DNA of 58,628 bases from an uncultured Prevotella sp. (GTDB taxonomy: Bacteria > Bacteroidota > Bacteroidia > Bacteroidales > Bacteroidaceae). The position numbers were made by a program, and so were the translations under genes. The notes below the pieces were generated by a model. The model searched no databases and was not told the DNA's origin. It worked only from the letters and a program-made list of their open reading frames with translations. Shown piece by piece: positions 43,033 to 51,090 of this stretch. Where the stretch lies: NCBI GenBank assembly GCA_937889855.1, contig CALBYK010000028.1, forward strand, positions 1 through 58,628, written 5' to 3'. Numbering within the stretch: the first letter of the stretch is position 1; each line of letters begins with the position of its first letter.

Positions 43033-43581
43033 CTAATAACCTCTATATTCTTTTCTTGCCTTTGTCATTTGTTCTCGCATACCGCCGTTTTCCACAAATT
43101 TTATTTCAAGTTTCTCGATAAGTTTTCCGAGTAGCCAGTCGGTCTGGTGGATAAGAGTTATGGCGATGTTGGCGATGGTTTCTGCGGATCGGTCGGGTAG
43201 GGCTTTCCTGTAGTAAGCGCTGTCGTTATGGGCGGCACAAGCGCGTTTTGCTTGTGCAAGACGTTGGTCGGTTGCTTGCCATTGCTCAAGTCTTCTGACC
43301 CTCAAAAAGTCCTCATAGTCAACAAGTAGTTCTTGCAGACTTGCCTTGGCAACATTGGTTAGTTTTATTTCTGTTTCCTTGGATGTGTTTCCTGCTGCTG
43401 CACCTTCGGCAATATTTTGCTTGCCTGAACGTGCAGCCTGCACCATCTGGTCGATAGTACGGTCGCCTTTCTCAAGAAAATGATGGGCAAAATAAAAAGT
43501 AACGTCGTAGACACACTCGGCCTTTTGGTAGGCAATAAGGTTCTTGTAGGAACCTCCGTGAGGGAGAAATGGGGCTGGCAT
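43033..43581 (-). CDS. Four-helix bundle protein (S23/IVP-like, suffix-domain type)
   Basis: 182 residues: a compact four-helix bundle (KNLIAYQKAECVYDVTFYFA, RSGKQNIAEGAAAGNTSKET) as in 23S intervening-sequence-encoded proteins and Avd-like proteins, plus an extra C-terminal helix (TLIHQTDWLLGKLIEKLE). Function is unknown. It is not within an rRNA gene and no reverse transcriptase is near. Word-repeat arrays flank it on both sides. Confidence 0.75.
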   Translation of the reverse strand: MPAPFLPHGGSYKNLIAYQKAECVYDVTFYFAHHFLEKGDRTIDQMVQAARSGKQNIAEGAAAGNTSKETEIKLTNVAKASLQELLVDYEDFLRVRRLEQWQATDQRLAQAKRACAAHNDSAYYRKALPDRSAETIANIAITLIHQTDWLLGKLIEKLEIKFVENGGMREQMTKARKEYRGY

Positions 43582-43654
43582 AGTAGTTATGGGATTAGGG
43601 TAGTGGATAAATCTGAAGATTTATTTAGTGGGGGGGATAAGCCTTTTGGGGGCT

Positions 43655-43810
43655 TCTTAGGATAAGGCTCTCTGGGGCTTCTTAGGATAAGCCTTCTTGA
43701 GCCTCTTTAAGCCTTGGCATAAGAAGGCATAAATAGGCTTAGAGAGGCTTATATTCCAGAGAGGTTTATATTCCAGAGAGGTTTATATTCCAGAGAGGCT
43801 TAGCCTCTTC
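43655..43810. repeat. Word-repeat array (AAGCCT type, site 2) with 17-nt tandem
   Basis: Contains TTCTTAGGATAAG words, then AAGCCTTCTTGAGCCTCTTT against its inverted counterpart AGGCTTAGAGAGGCTT. It ends in three tandem copies of TTTATATTCCAGAGAGG, immediately before the deoC stop codon. Confidence 0.8.
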
Positions 43811-43811
43811 C

Positions 43812-44756
43812 TTAGAAGAACTTAATCTGTTCGCCCTTCAACTCGCTGAGAAGCATGTTGGCAAGGCGTGAGGTGCCGAGGCGGAACCATTTATTTGTGA
43901 GCCATTTCTCGCCCAGGACCTCTTTCACGATGGTGTAGTAGATGATTGCGTCCATAACGCTGTTGATGCCGCCAGCAGGTTTGAAACCTATCTGTATGCC
44001 CGTCTCGTCGTAGTATTCCTTGATGGCTTGGCACATCACGTAGGCAGCCTCGGGCGTCGCGGCAGGCTCGAGCTTTCCGGTGGAAGTCTTGATGTAGTCG
44101 GCTCCTGCATACATGGAGAGGATGGAAGCCTTCTTGATGTTTGACGCTGTCTTTATGGCACCAGTTTCGAGGATGACCTTCATTGGCACCGACTCGCCGC
44201 AGGCAGCCTTCAGCTCGGCGATGTCATCGCACACTCCCTCGTAGTCGCCCGAGAGAAACTTGCCTACCGGCATGACGATGTCAATCTCGGTAGCGCCGTC
44301 GGCAACGGCAAGCGATGTCTCGGCTATCTTCACCTCGATGCGGGCCTGTGAAGAGGGGAACGAGCCGCTCACGCAGGCTATCTCCACACCGTCGACCTCA
44401 AGCGACTCTGCCACGGTCTTGGCAAAGCACGGATAGACGCAGATTGTAGCCACGTGGGGAAGGTCGGGATACTCGTTGTCAAAATCGTTGACACGCTCTG
44501 TGAAGGCGAGCACGCTTGTCTCGGAGTCTGTGGTCTTCAGCGTGGTCAGCTCGATGCTGCCGAAGAGGAAACGCTTCACGTCCATCGTGTCGTTCCCGGG
44601 CACCTTCTCGGCGATAATCTTGCGCACGGCGTCGCGCACCGCCTGGTCGTCTATGTTGGTGTTGTACTTGGCAAGGGCATATTCATACTTGCTTGGAGCC
44701 TGCTTTGCCTTTTGGCTCTCCTGATCGTTCAGGATGATGTCTTTGATTATTCCCAT
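43812..44756 (-). CDS. deoC: Deoxyribose-phosphate aldolase
   Basis: 314 residues, the longer DeoC type. The Schiff-base lysine is in ADYIKTSTGK, and the second lysine in GFKPAGGI. It splits deoxyribose-5-phosphate to glyceraldehyde-3-phosphate and acetaldehyde in deoxynucleoside breakdown. It is the last gene of the mnmG-apt-uvrC-dtd-mazG-like-deoC cluster, a conserved order in Bacteroidales as I recall it. Confidence 0.95.
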   Translation of the reverse strand: MGIIKDIILNDQESQKAKQAPSKYEYALAKYNTNIDDQAVRDAVRKIIAEKVPGNDTMDVKRFLFGSIELTTLKTTDSETSVLAFTERVNDFDNEYPDLPHVATICVYPCFAKTVAESLEVDGVEIACVSGSFPSSQARIEVKIAETSLAVADGATEIDIVMPVGKFLSGDYEGVCDDIAELKAACGESVPMKVILETGAIKTASNIKKASILSMYAGADYIKTSTGKLEPAATPEAAYVMCQAIKEYYDETGIQIGFKPAGGINSVMDAIIYYTIVKEVLGEKWLTNKWFRLGTSRLANMLLSELKGEQIKFF

Positions 44757-44769
44757 AATTATTTATTGA

Positions 44770-44868
44770 GTTTTTTATAAGCCTTACTAAGCCTTCTTTG
44801 GTCTTGCTAAGCCTCTTATTAGACATTGCAAGACTTTGCTAAGCCTTCTTAGGCTTTGTTAAGTTGTG
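44770..44868. repeat. Word-repeat array (AAGCCT type, site 3)
   Basis: Repeats of AAGCCTTACTAAGCCTTCTT and TTGCTAAGCCTCTTA, with a partly inverted end (TTAGGCTTTGTTAAG). It shares vocabulary with the two sites beside the four-helix-bundle gene. Confidence 0.7.
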
Positions 44869-44869
44869 G

Positions 44870-45199
44870 TTATTTACTTGTAAGTTTCGGGTTGTTGCGG
44901 TGGCGGTCTTTGTCGCGGCGAGTCTTCTTCTCAATACTCTTTTGGAGAGCTTCTGTAAGATCAACACCGGTCTGGTTGGCGAGTGCGATGAGCACCCATA
45001 AAATGTCTGCCATCTCTTCCGATGGGTCTTGGTTTTCGCCTTCTTTGAAGCTTTGGTCGCCGTAGCGGCGAGCCATGATGCGTGCGAGTTCGCCCACCTC
45101 TTCGGTGAGGCAAGCCATGTTTGTCAATTCGGAGAAGTAGCGCACGCCATACTCTTTTATCCAGCGGTCTACTGCCTCTTGTGCTTCTTTTATAGTCAT
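44870..45199 (-). CDS. MazG-like nucleotide pyrophosphohydrolase
   Basis: 109 residues from the ATG at 45199 (MTIKEAQEAVDRWIKEYG). The metal-binding helices are TEEVGELARIMARRYGD and SEEMADILWVLIALAN (ExxE and ExxD). The family hydrolyses NTPs or dNTPs to monophosphates and may clear aberrant nucleotides. The longer upstream frame to 45235 is unlikely, because the ATG overlaps the stop of the preceding small gene (TCAT on the plus strand), implying coupled translation. Confidence 0.85.
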   Translation of the reverse strand: MTIKEAQEAVDRWIKEYGVRYFSELTNMACLTEEVGELARIMARRYGDQSFKEGENQDPSEEMADILWVLIALANQTGVDLTEALQKSIEKKTRRDKDRHRNNPKLTSK

Positions 45200-45480
45200 A
45201 ATATTTCGAGTTTTTCGAGTATTACCCAAATGCAAAGTATCACGATGAATATGAAATATGCTGTGCTGGCGATGTATACCGCGCGTTTGCCATTTCCTTT
45301 GTGTCTTGCTCGTTGTTCACACCAATTGAAAAAGCTGGTGCCGATAAGTCCAATGACCATAGCAGCGGAGAATATCGTGTCGGCGATGGTATGGTTCACA
45401 CTAATGAATTTGCTGGAGATATGTCCTAATACACCCACGGTCAGGCAACATGAAATGGCACTTTTTAGTCTTATGTTCAT
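45196..45480 (-). CDS. Small membrane protein inside the dtd-mazG cluster
   Basis: 94 residues with three hydrophobic segments (CCLTVGVLGHISSKF, IFSAAMVIGLIGTSFF, IASTAYFIFIVILCIWVIL). Its TGA stop overlaps the ATG of the MazG-like gene by 4 nt. I do not recognise the family. Confidence 0.6.
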   Translation of the reverse strand: MNIRLKSAISCCLTVGVLGHISSKFISVNHTIADTIFSAAMVIGLIGTSFFNWCEQRARHKGNGKRAVYIASTAYFIFIVILCIWVILEKLEIL

Positions 45481-45530
45481 AGATAATTTTCTTTCTTGAT
45501 ATTATCATTCCCAACCTTTTTTATTATGGC

Positions 45531-45983
45531 TTACTCCTTGTTTTTCGTGTCCATGCAGATAGTAACCGGACCGTCGTTGAGCAGCTCCACCTTCATGTCG
45601 GCTCCGAACTCTCCCGTACCCACTGGTTGGCCGAGCGTGTCGGACAACTTATGGCAAAATTCTTCGTATAGAGGAATAGAAATCTCGTGGCGAGCAGCAC
45701 GAAACCACGATGGGCGGTTACCTTTCTTGTAGGAGGCATAGAGCGTGAACTGGCTAACTACCAAAGCCTCGCCCCTAATGTCGAGAATGGAGCGATTCAT
45801 AACGCCGTTCTCGTCGTCGAATACGCGTAGTGCAGCAATCTTCCTTACGAGCCAATCCACATCTTCAGAAGTGTCGTTTTCTTCTATGCCAAGGAGCAAT
45901 AGAAAACCATAGCCAATGGAGGACTTGACACTACCATTTATGGTGACTGATGCGTGTTGTACACGTTGTATGACTGTTCTCAT
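45531..45983 (-). CDS. dtd: D-aminoacyl-tRNA deacylase
   Basis: 150 residues. The Dtd motifs are VSQFTLYASYKKGNRPSW (SQxTL) and the GxxGxxM-type block PVGTGEFGADMKV. It removes D-amino acids from mischarged tRNA. The usual Gly-cisPro motif reads NDGPVTI here, as expected. Its promoter lies in repeat module P3. Confidence 0.95.
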   Translation of the reverse strand: MRTVIQRVQHASVTINGSVKSSIGYGFLLLLGIEENDTSEDVDWLVRKIAALRVFDDENGVMNRSILDIRGEALVVSQFTLYASYKKGNRPSWFRAARHEISIPLYEEFCHKLSDTLGQPVGTGEFGADMKVELLNDGPVTICMDTKNKE

Positions 45984-46016
45984 AAATGAATTTTTAATTC
46001 TTGTTCTTATTCGTTA

Positions 46017-46105
46017 TGCAAAGATAGTGCAAACCTCAGCGATAAAAAACAAGCTTGTTTCTATTACTGAGATGCTGCCTATTTTCTGCAAAGATAGTGC
46101 AAAAA
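46017..46105 (-). promoter_or_regulatory. Promoter-associated repeat module (copy P3)
   Basis: Minus-strand TATCTTTG -7 box near 46018-46025 with an upstream TTTGCAC, the block AACAAGCTTGTTT, the core CTGAGATGCTGCC, and a second TGCAAAGATAGTGCAAA. It lies upstream of dtd. Confidence 0.65.
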
Positions 46106-46120
46106 GTTGGAATGGGCAAC

Positions 46121-46157
46121 AATAACTGGGAGTTGGGCGTTTCCTCTCCCAATTATT
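46121..46157. repeat. Short family C inverted element
   Basis: AATAACTGGGAG is paired with CTCTCCCAATTATT across about 10 nt, the same ends as the element at 6260. It abuts the uvrC stop codon. Confidence 0.65.
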
Positions 46158-47979
46158 CGAAATGTCCCTTTATTAGCTTTGCCTTGGCTGCTCCGATGGT
46201 ATCTGTCAAATCCTCAAGCGAAGCCTCACGTATGCGTTTTACGCTCTTAAATCTCTTGAGAAGCGTGTCGCGTGTCTTAGGCCCTATGCCAGGTATATCG
46301 TCGAGTTCACTATGAAGAGCGTGTTTTGATCGTTTATCGCGGTGAAACTGTATGGCATAGCGGTGCACCTCGTCCTGTATCTGTGTAAGTACGTGAAATA
46401 GTTCTGAATCGGTTTTCAAACCTATCGTTTTTGGCGGATTACCGAACAACAACTCATTGGTGCGGTGGCGGTCGTCCTTGGCGAGTCCGGCAATAGGGAT
46501 GTGCAGCCCAAGTTCATCTTCTACGACTTCGCGCACGACGCTCATCTGTCCCAATCCACCGTCAGTGATGATTAGGTCGGGTAGGGCTGTTCCTTCCTCC
46601 ATCATTCGTGAATAGCGGCGGCGCACAACCTCCTGCATTGATGCGTAGTCGTCTGGCCCGACGACGGTCTTGATGTTGTATTTGCGGTAGTCCTTGCGCG
46701 AGGGTTTCATTCCTTTGTAGACGATGCATCCAGCCACGGCATCGGTGCCTGAGATGTTGGAGTTGTCGAAACATTCGATTTGGTAGGGGAGTTTTTCCAG
46801 TTGGAGCTTTTGCTGGAGCTCTTTCATGAGGCGCGTCTGCTTCTGTTCGGGATTGAGTTTCTCCGCCTGTTTCAGGCGGTCGAATTTATATTGCTTACAG
46901 TTCATCTCGCCAAGTTCGATGAGATGCTTTTTGTCTCCACGCTGCGGCACGAAGAATTTTGCCTCGCTCAGTTCCCAGTCCATATCGAATGGCACGATGA
47001 TTTCCTTTGCTTTGCTTTGGAATCGCTCGCGTATTTCGGGAATGGCGGTGAGAAGCAGTTCTCGGTCTGACTCATCGAGTTTTCGTTTGTATTCAAATGT
47101 GAAACTCTGGTTCACGGCGCCGTTCTTCACGTGAATGTAGTTGATGAATGCCGTGCGGTTGAGGTCGTCGTCGATGATGGTGAATACATCAACGTCCGTG
47201 ATAGTGTGGCTCACCACCTCACTCTTGGCACAGAAACTCTCTATGAGCAGATACTTCTGCTTCAGTTCCTCTGCCTCCTCAAACTTCAGTTCAGAAGCCT
47301 TGCGCTGCATCTCCTCGTAGACGTGCTGCGACAGCTCGCGCGTGTTGCCCTTCAGAATCTCTCGCGCCTGTGCTATGGCTGCTTGATAATCCTCCAGCGA
47401 CTGTTTACCGCAACACGGTGCCTTGCAGTTGTGGATGTGGTATTCAAGGCACGGTTTGTACTTTCCCTGCTCGATACCCTCTTTTGTGATAGGTTGTCGG
47501 CATGTGCGCGGCTTGTAGAGCTTGTGTATCAATTCGAGTACGGCAAACATGCTTCCCGTGTGTGAGTAGGGGCCGAAGAACGTTCCGAAGCGCTTGTTTA
47601 TCTGCCTGGTCTTGAACACTCGCGGAAGATACTCGTTGGTGATGCAGATGCTTGGGTAGGTTTTGCCGTCCTTCAAGAGCACGTTGTATCGTGGGTTGTA
47701 TTTTTTGATAAGGCTGTTCTCGAGCAGCAGCGCGTCCTCCTCGGTGTTCACGACCGTGTAGCTTATGTCCTCAATCTTTGACACGAGCACTTTGGTCTTG
47801 AACCTGTCCACCTCCTTGTGGAAGTAGCTCGACACGCGCTGCTTCAGCCGCTTTGCCTTGCCCACATATATAATAGTGTGCGATGCATCGTAGAACTGGT
47901 AGCTGCCTGGCTTGTCGGGCATGTTGAGCACAATGTTCTTCAGCCGCTCAATGCGCTTGGTGTTTTCTTCTTTTGTCAT
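46153..47979 (-). CDS. uvrC: Excinuclease ABC subunit C
   Basis: 608 residues. Order of domains: GIY-YIG nuclease (GSYQFYDASHTIIYVGKAK), a Cys-rich segment (CRQPITKEG, CLEYHIHNCKAPC), the UVR motif near 210, the RNase-H-like nuclease (IECFDNSNISGTDAVAG) and tandem HhH motifs at the end (DIPGIGPKTRDTLL). UvrC makes both incisions in nucleotide excision repair. Length is normal. Confidence 0.97.
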   Translation of the reverse strand: MTKEENTKRIERLKNIVLNMPDKPGSYQFYDASHTIIYVGKAKRLKQRVSSYFHKEVDRFKTKVLVSKIEDISYTVVNTEEDALLLENSLIKKYNPRYNVLLKDGKTYPSICITNEYLPRVFKTRQINKRFGTFFGPYSHTGSMFAVLELIHKLYKPRTCRQPITKEGIEQGKYKPCLEYHIHNCKAPCCGKQSLEDYQAAIAQAREILKGNTRELSQHVYEEMQRKASELKFEEAEELKQKYLLIESFCAKSEVVSHTITDVDVFTIIDDDLNRTAFINYIHVKNGAVNQSFTFEYKRKLDESDRELLLTAIPEIRERFQSKAKEIIVPFDMDWELSEAKFFVPQRGDKKHLIELGEMNCKQYKFDRLKQAEKLNPEQKQTRLMKELQQKLQLEKLPYQIECFDNSNISGTDAVAGCIVYKGMKPSRKDYRKYNIKTVVGPDDYASMQEVVRRRYSRMMEEGTALPDLIITDGGLGQMSVVREVVEDELGLHIPIAGLAKDDRHRTNELLFGNPPKTIGLKTDSELFHVLTQIQDEVHRYAIQFHRDKRSKHALHSELDDIPGIGPKTRDTLLKRFKSVKRIREASLEDLTDTIGAAKAKLIKGHFE

Positions 47980-48047
47980 GTTTTCCTGTTGTATTGCTTG
48001 CCTGTACTGCCTGTAAGTGCTTTGAAACTAAATGATTTGTCCTGTTT

Positions 48048-48063
48048 TGTTTCACGTGGAACT
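48048..48063. other. parS-like ParB-binding site 1
   Basis: TGTTTCACGTGGAACT; its reverse complement matches TGTTnCACGTGAAACA at 15 of 16 positions, as I know that consensus. It lies between uvrC and apt. Confidence 0.75.
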
Positions 48064-48076
48064 GCAACCTGTATAA

Positions 48077-48136
48077 CTTGGAGAGGGGACGTCCTCACTC
48101 CCGACAATAAAAGCGGAAATGAGTACGTCCCCTCTT
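48077..48136. repeat. Family C-like inverted repeat
   Basis: GAGAGGGGACGTCCTC is faced by GAGTACGTCCCCTCTT about 25 nt later. It lies between parS site 1 and the end of apt. I see nothing else to 48192. Confidence 0.55.
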
Positions 48137-48192
48137 TATGTGTGGGGCCTGTCGTGGCGAGGGCGTTCCTCCTCTCCCTGTTGGATGTCCTG

Positions 48193-48723
48193 TTAAATCT
48201 TGATGAGCGATGTGATTTCGATATCCTTGTCGAAACCTTCGCGTCCGTTGAGCCCCTCGTTTACGAGCTCGATGATGAAGTTGCAGTATACCTTCTTAGG
48301 ACGGAACTTCTTTACAAGGTTGCATGCAGCCTTCATTGTGCCGCCTGTAGCGAGCAGGTCGTCGTGGAGTAGGATAACGTCGTTCTCATCTATGGCATCC
48401 TTGTGAATCTCGATAGTGTCCTTGCCGTACTCCTTGGCGTAGCTCTCCTGTACGGTGTCGCAAGGAAGTTTGCCGGGTTTGCGGCAAAGCACAACGCCGG
48501 CTCCCAAGCGCAAGGCAAGGGCGGACGACATAACGAAACCGCGCGACTCGATGCCGACAATCTTCGTGATGCCCTTGTCTTTGTATAGATCGTACATTTC
48601 GTCGCAAATCTCTTTTAGGCAAGCATTGTTCTTGAAGAGTGTTGTGACATCGCGGAAGTTGACTCCCTTCTTTGGCCAATCTGGTATGCAACGCAGATTG
48701 TCAAGCAATAATTTGTTGTTCAT
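48193..48723 (-). CDS. apt: Adenine phosphoribosyltransferase
   Basis: 176 residues from the ATG at 48723 (MNNKLLLDNLRCIPDWPKKG). The PRPP-binding loop is VILLHDDLLATGGTMKAA and the substrate motif GIESRGFVMSSALALRLGAG. It salvages adenine to AMP. A TTG-initiated extension of two codons is possible but unneeded. parS-like sites lie on both sides of the gene. Confidence 0.95.
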   Translation of the reverse strand: MNNKLLLDNLRCIPDWPKKGVNFRDVTTLFKNNACLKEICDEMYDLYKDKGITKIVGIESRGFVMSSALALRLGAGVVLCRKPGKLPCDTVQESYAKEYGKDTIEIHKDAIDENDVILLHDDLLATGGTMKAACNLVKKFRPKKVYCNFIIELVNEGLNGREGFDKDIEITSLIKI

Positions 48724-48757
48724 TTTCAATGGCTTATTATGTGTTTGTTATTGTTTT

Positions 48758-48773
48758 TGTTTCACGTGGAACC
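48758..48773. other. parS-like ParB-binding site 2
   Basis: TGTTTCACGTGGAACC, also 15 of 16 against the parS consensus when reverse complemented. It shares the 15-nt core with site 1 and lies 20 nt before the mnmG stop codon region. Confidence 0.78.
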
Positions 48774-48793
48774 TGTAGCCTGTTCCCCTGTCC

Positions 48794-50665
48794 TTACCTG
48801 TGCATAAGAACCAGTAGTACGTTTATGTCGCTCGGTGACACACCGGGGATGCGCGATGCCTGTCCGAGTGTTTCGGGATCGATGCGCGTCAGTTTCTGTC
48901 TGCCCTCGGTTGATATCTCGTGGAGCTGGTCATACTTGAAGTGTCCTTTAATGCGTATGTCCTCAAGACGGTGCATTTTGTCGGCTATTAGCCGCTCGCG
49001 CTTGATGTAGCCCTCGTACTTCATCAGCACCTCGGCTGCCTCCACAATCTCCTCCTGTCTTTCGTCACCTGTCTCAAGCGCAGCCTGTAGGGAAGGAATG
49101 GCGGAGGCGAGTTGCTTGATGCCGAGTTGCGGACGGGCGACAAGACTCGCGATGGTGGAACCGAACTGCATCGGTGTCGTTCCGAATGATTCGAGAGCGA
49201 CGTTGATGTCGCGTGGCTTCACGTTGGTCGTTGTGCAGAAACTAACGATGCGTTCGATCTCTTCCTTTTTGCGCAGCCAGTGGTCGTAGCGCTCTCGTGT
49301 GGCGATGCCGAGATTGTAGGCTTTCTCGGTGAGTCGCGCGTCGGCATTGTCCTGTCGGAGCAGTATGCGGTACTCTGCACGTGATGTGAACATGCGGTAA
49401 GGCTCGTCAACGCCCTTTGTGGTGAGGTCGTCGATAAGTACACCGATGTATCCTTCGTCGCGCTTCATTATGTAAGGCTCCGACCCACCACATAATAGCG
49501 CGGCATTGATGCCGGCAATCGTTCCCTGTCCGCCAGCCTCCTCATATCCTGTCGTGCCGTTCACCTGTCCGGCGAAGAAGAGTCCATTTACAATCTTCGA
49601 CTCCAATGACGGCTTGAGCTGCGTCGGGTCGAAATAGTCGTATTCTATGGCATAGCCAGGCCGATACACTTTGATGTCGCGGAACGCGCGTATCTTTTTC
49701 AGAGCAGCGAGTTGCACGTCCATGGGCATGGATGATGAGAAGCCGTTAAGGTACATCTCGTTTGTGTCCTCGCCCTCAGGCTCAAGAAAGAGCGGGTGTT
49801 GCTCCTTGTCGGGGAATGTGACGAGTTTCGTCTCTATTGATGGACAGTAGCGCGGGCCAGTCGACTTGATTTGTCCGTTGTAGAGCGGGGAGTCGGCTAT
49901 TGCGGCGCGCAGCGTGTCGTGCACATCCTTGTTGGTGTAAGTGGTCCAGCAAGGCAACTGCTTCAGGTGCCTTGGAGCGGTCATATACGAAAAGCCGTGG
50001 TAGTCGGTTTCGCCAGGTTGTTCCTCCATATCCTCGAAATGCACGCTACGCTTGTCTATACGCACTGGTGTGCCGGTCTTCATCCTTGCCGACGTGATGC
50101 CATGGCGTGTGATGCTCTCCGTGAAGTGAAGCACAGCCGGTTCGGCGCATCTGCCTCCCGGCACCTTGTTGTGTCCCACGTGCATGAGTCCGTTGAGGAA
50201 TGTCCCAGCAGTTATGATTGTAGCCTTGGCGTGTAAAGTCACGCCCCATATCGTCCTTACGCCCACAGCCTCGCCATTTTCTACGAGCAGCTCTGTTGCC
50301 TCGTCCTGCCATATTTCAAGACCTTCCATATGGTCGAGTCGAGTGCGCCACTCCCATATGAACTTGCCGCGGTCGCATTGCGCGCGTGGACTCCATACAG
50401 CAGGTCCCTTGCCCCGGTTGAGCATACGGAACTGAATTGACGTGGCGTCCGTGACCAGTCCCATCTCTCCGCCCAATGCGTCGATTTCGCGCACAATCTG
50501 TCCCTTGGCAATGCCGCCCACGGCAGGGTTACAGCTCATCTGTCCAATCTTATTCATGTCCATCGTCACGAGGCATGTCTTCGCGCCCATGCGCGCCGCC
50601 GCCGTTGCAGCCTCGCATCCGGCGTGGCCACCGCCGATGACGATAACGTCGTAGTTGAGATTCAT
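48794..50665 (-). CDS. mnmG: tRNA uridine-5-carboxymethylaminomethyl modification enzyme MnmG (GidA)
   Basis: 623 residues. The FAD motif is VIGGGHAGCEAATAAARMG; other signatures are CNPAVGGIAKGQIVREIDALGG, VNGTTGYEEAGGQG and a C-terminal helical domain. With MnmE it modifies wobble uridine of several tRNAs. In many bacteria gidA lies near the replication origin, which fits the parS sites and the DnaA-box cluster here. Confidence 0.97.
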   Translation of the reverse strand: MNLNYDVIVIGGGHAGCEAATAAARMGAKTCLVTMDMNKIGQMSCNPAVGGIAKGQIVREIDALGGEMGLVTDATSIQFRMLNRGKGPAVWSPRAQCDRGKFIWEWRTRLDHMEGLEIWQDEATELLVENGEAVGVRTIWGVTLHAKATIITAGTFLNGLMHVGHNKVPGGRCAEPAVLHFTESITRHGITSARMKTGTPVRIDKRSVHFEDMEEQPGETDYHGFSYMTAPRHLKQLPCWTTYTNKDVHDTLRAAIADSPLYNGQIKSTGPRYCPSIETKLVTFPDKEQHPLFLEPEGEDTNEMYLNGFSSSMPMDVQLAALKKIRAFRDIKVYRPGYAIEYDYFDPTQLKPSLESKIVNGLFFAGQVNGTTGYEEAGGQGTIAGINAALLCGGSEPYIMKRDEGYIGVLIDDLTTKGVDEPYRMFTSRAEYRILLRQDNADARLTEKAYNLGIATRERYDHWLRKKEEIERIVSFCTTTNVKPRDINVALESFGTTPMQFGSTIASLVARPQLGIKQLASAIPSLQAALETGDERQEEIVEAAEVLMKYEGYIKRERLIADKMHRLEDIRIKGHFKYDQLHEISTEGRQKLTRIDPETLGQASRIPGVSPSDINVLLVLMHR

Positions 50666-50689
50666 ATATGTTTGAATTGCTTAAAAAAA

Positions 50690-50790
50690 GTAGCGGAGGT
50701 CTCCGGCCTCCGCATCAGGCAAAAAACGTAAATAACATTCTTGCCTTGTGCGATAGTCTTCTTTACGCGGAGACCGGAGACCTCCGCCAC
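50690..50790. repeat. REP-like inverted pair, family B (copy 4)
   Basis: Forward unit TAGCGGAGGTCTCCGGCCTC at 50690-50717 and inverted unit (CGGAGACCGGAGACCTCCGC) at 50765-50790. The inverted half has diverged. Confidence 0.75.
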
Positions 50791-50841
50791 ATTTTATGCT
50801 CGCAAAATTAAGAATAAAAAATGATTTTTGGAGTGAAATAG

Positions 50842-50872
50842 TTTGATTTATCATCAAATTTCAGTATTTTTG
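50842..50872 (+). promoter_or_regulatory. Promoter of the frdCAB operon
   Basis: TTTG at 50842-50845, 19 nt, then TATTTTTG at 50865-50872. This is the best match in the window to the Bacteroidota -33/-7 promoter. Confidence 0.75.
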
Positions 50873-50879
50873 CAGTCTG

Positions 50880-51090
50880 TAAGGAAAGGGCTTATACCTA
50901 TTATATAGTATGGCGCGAATTTGGGCGCACGTATTATATATTCCTCCACGGGCACAGGATGTCCAAAAGCCGGAATCTCCATGAAGAAATATAAGCCCAT
51001 CCTTCCCAGGGCATCGCCGCGAGGTGTCGCCAACATTGAATATTGGAATCAATAATTCTAACATTTTAATAATTTAAATTCAAATCATTT
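50880..51090 (+). promoter_or_regulatory. Structured 5-prime leader of frdCAB
   Basis: A leader of about 210 nt. AAGGA..GGGCTTATA (50881-50896) pairs with TATAAGCCC.TCCTT (50990-51004), enclosing some 93 nt with smaller hairpins. No known riboswitch signature is recognised. A minus-strand frame of about 60 codons here is not supported. Confidence 0.5.

Noticed and set aside
43033..43581. Diversity-generating retroelement accessory gene (Avd-like)
   Set aside because: No reverse transcriptase, template repeat or variable-repeat target is found nearby.
50861..51064. Minus-strand frame of 67 codons upstream of frdC
   Set aside because: It lies in the structured leader of the plus-strand operon and has no family resemblance.
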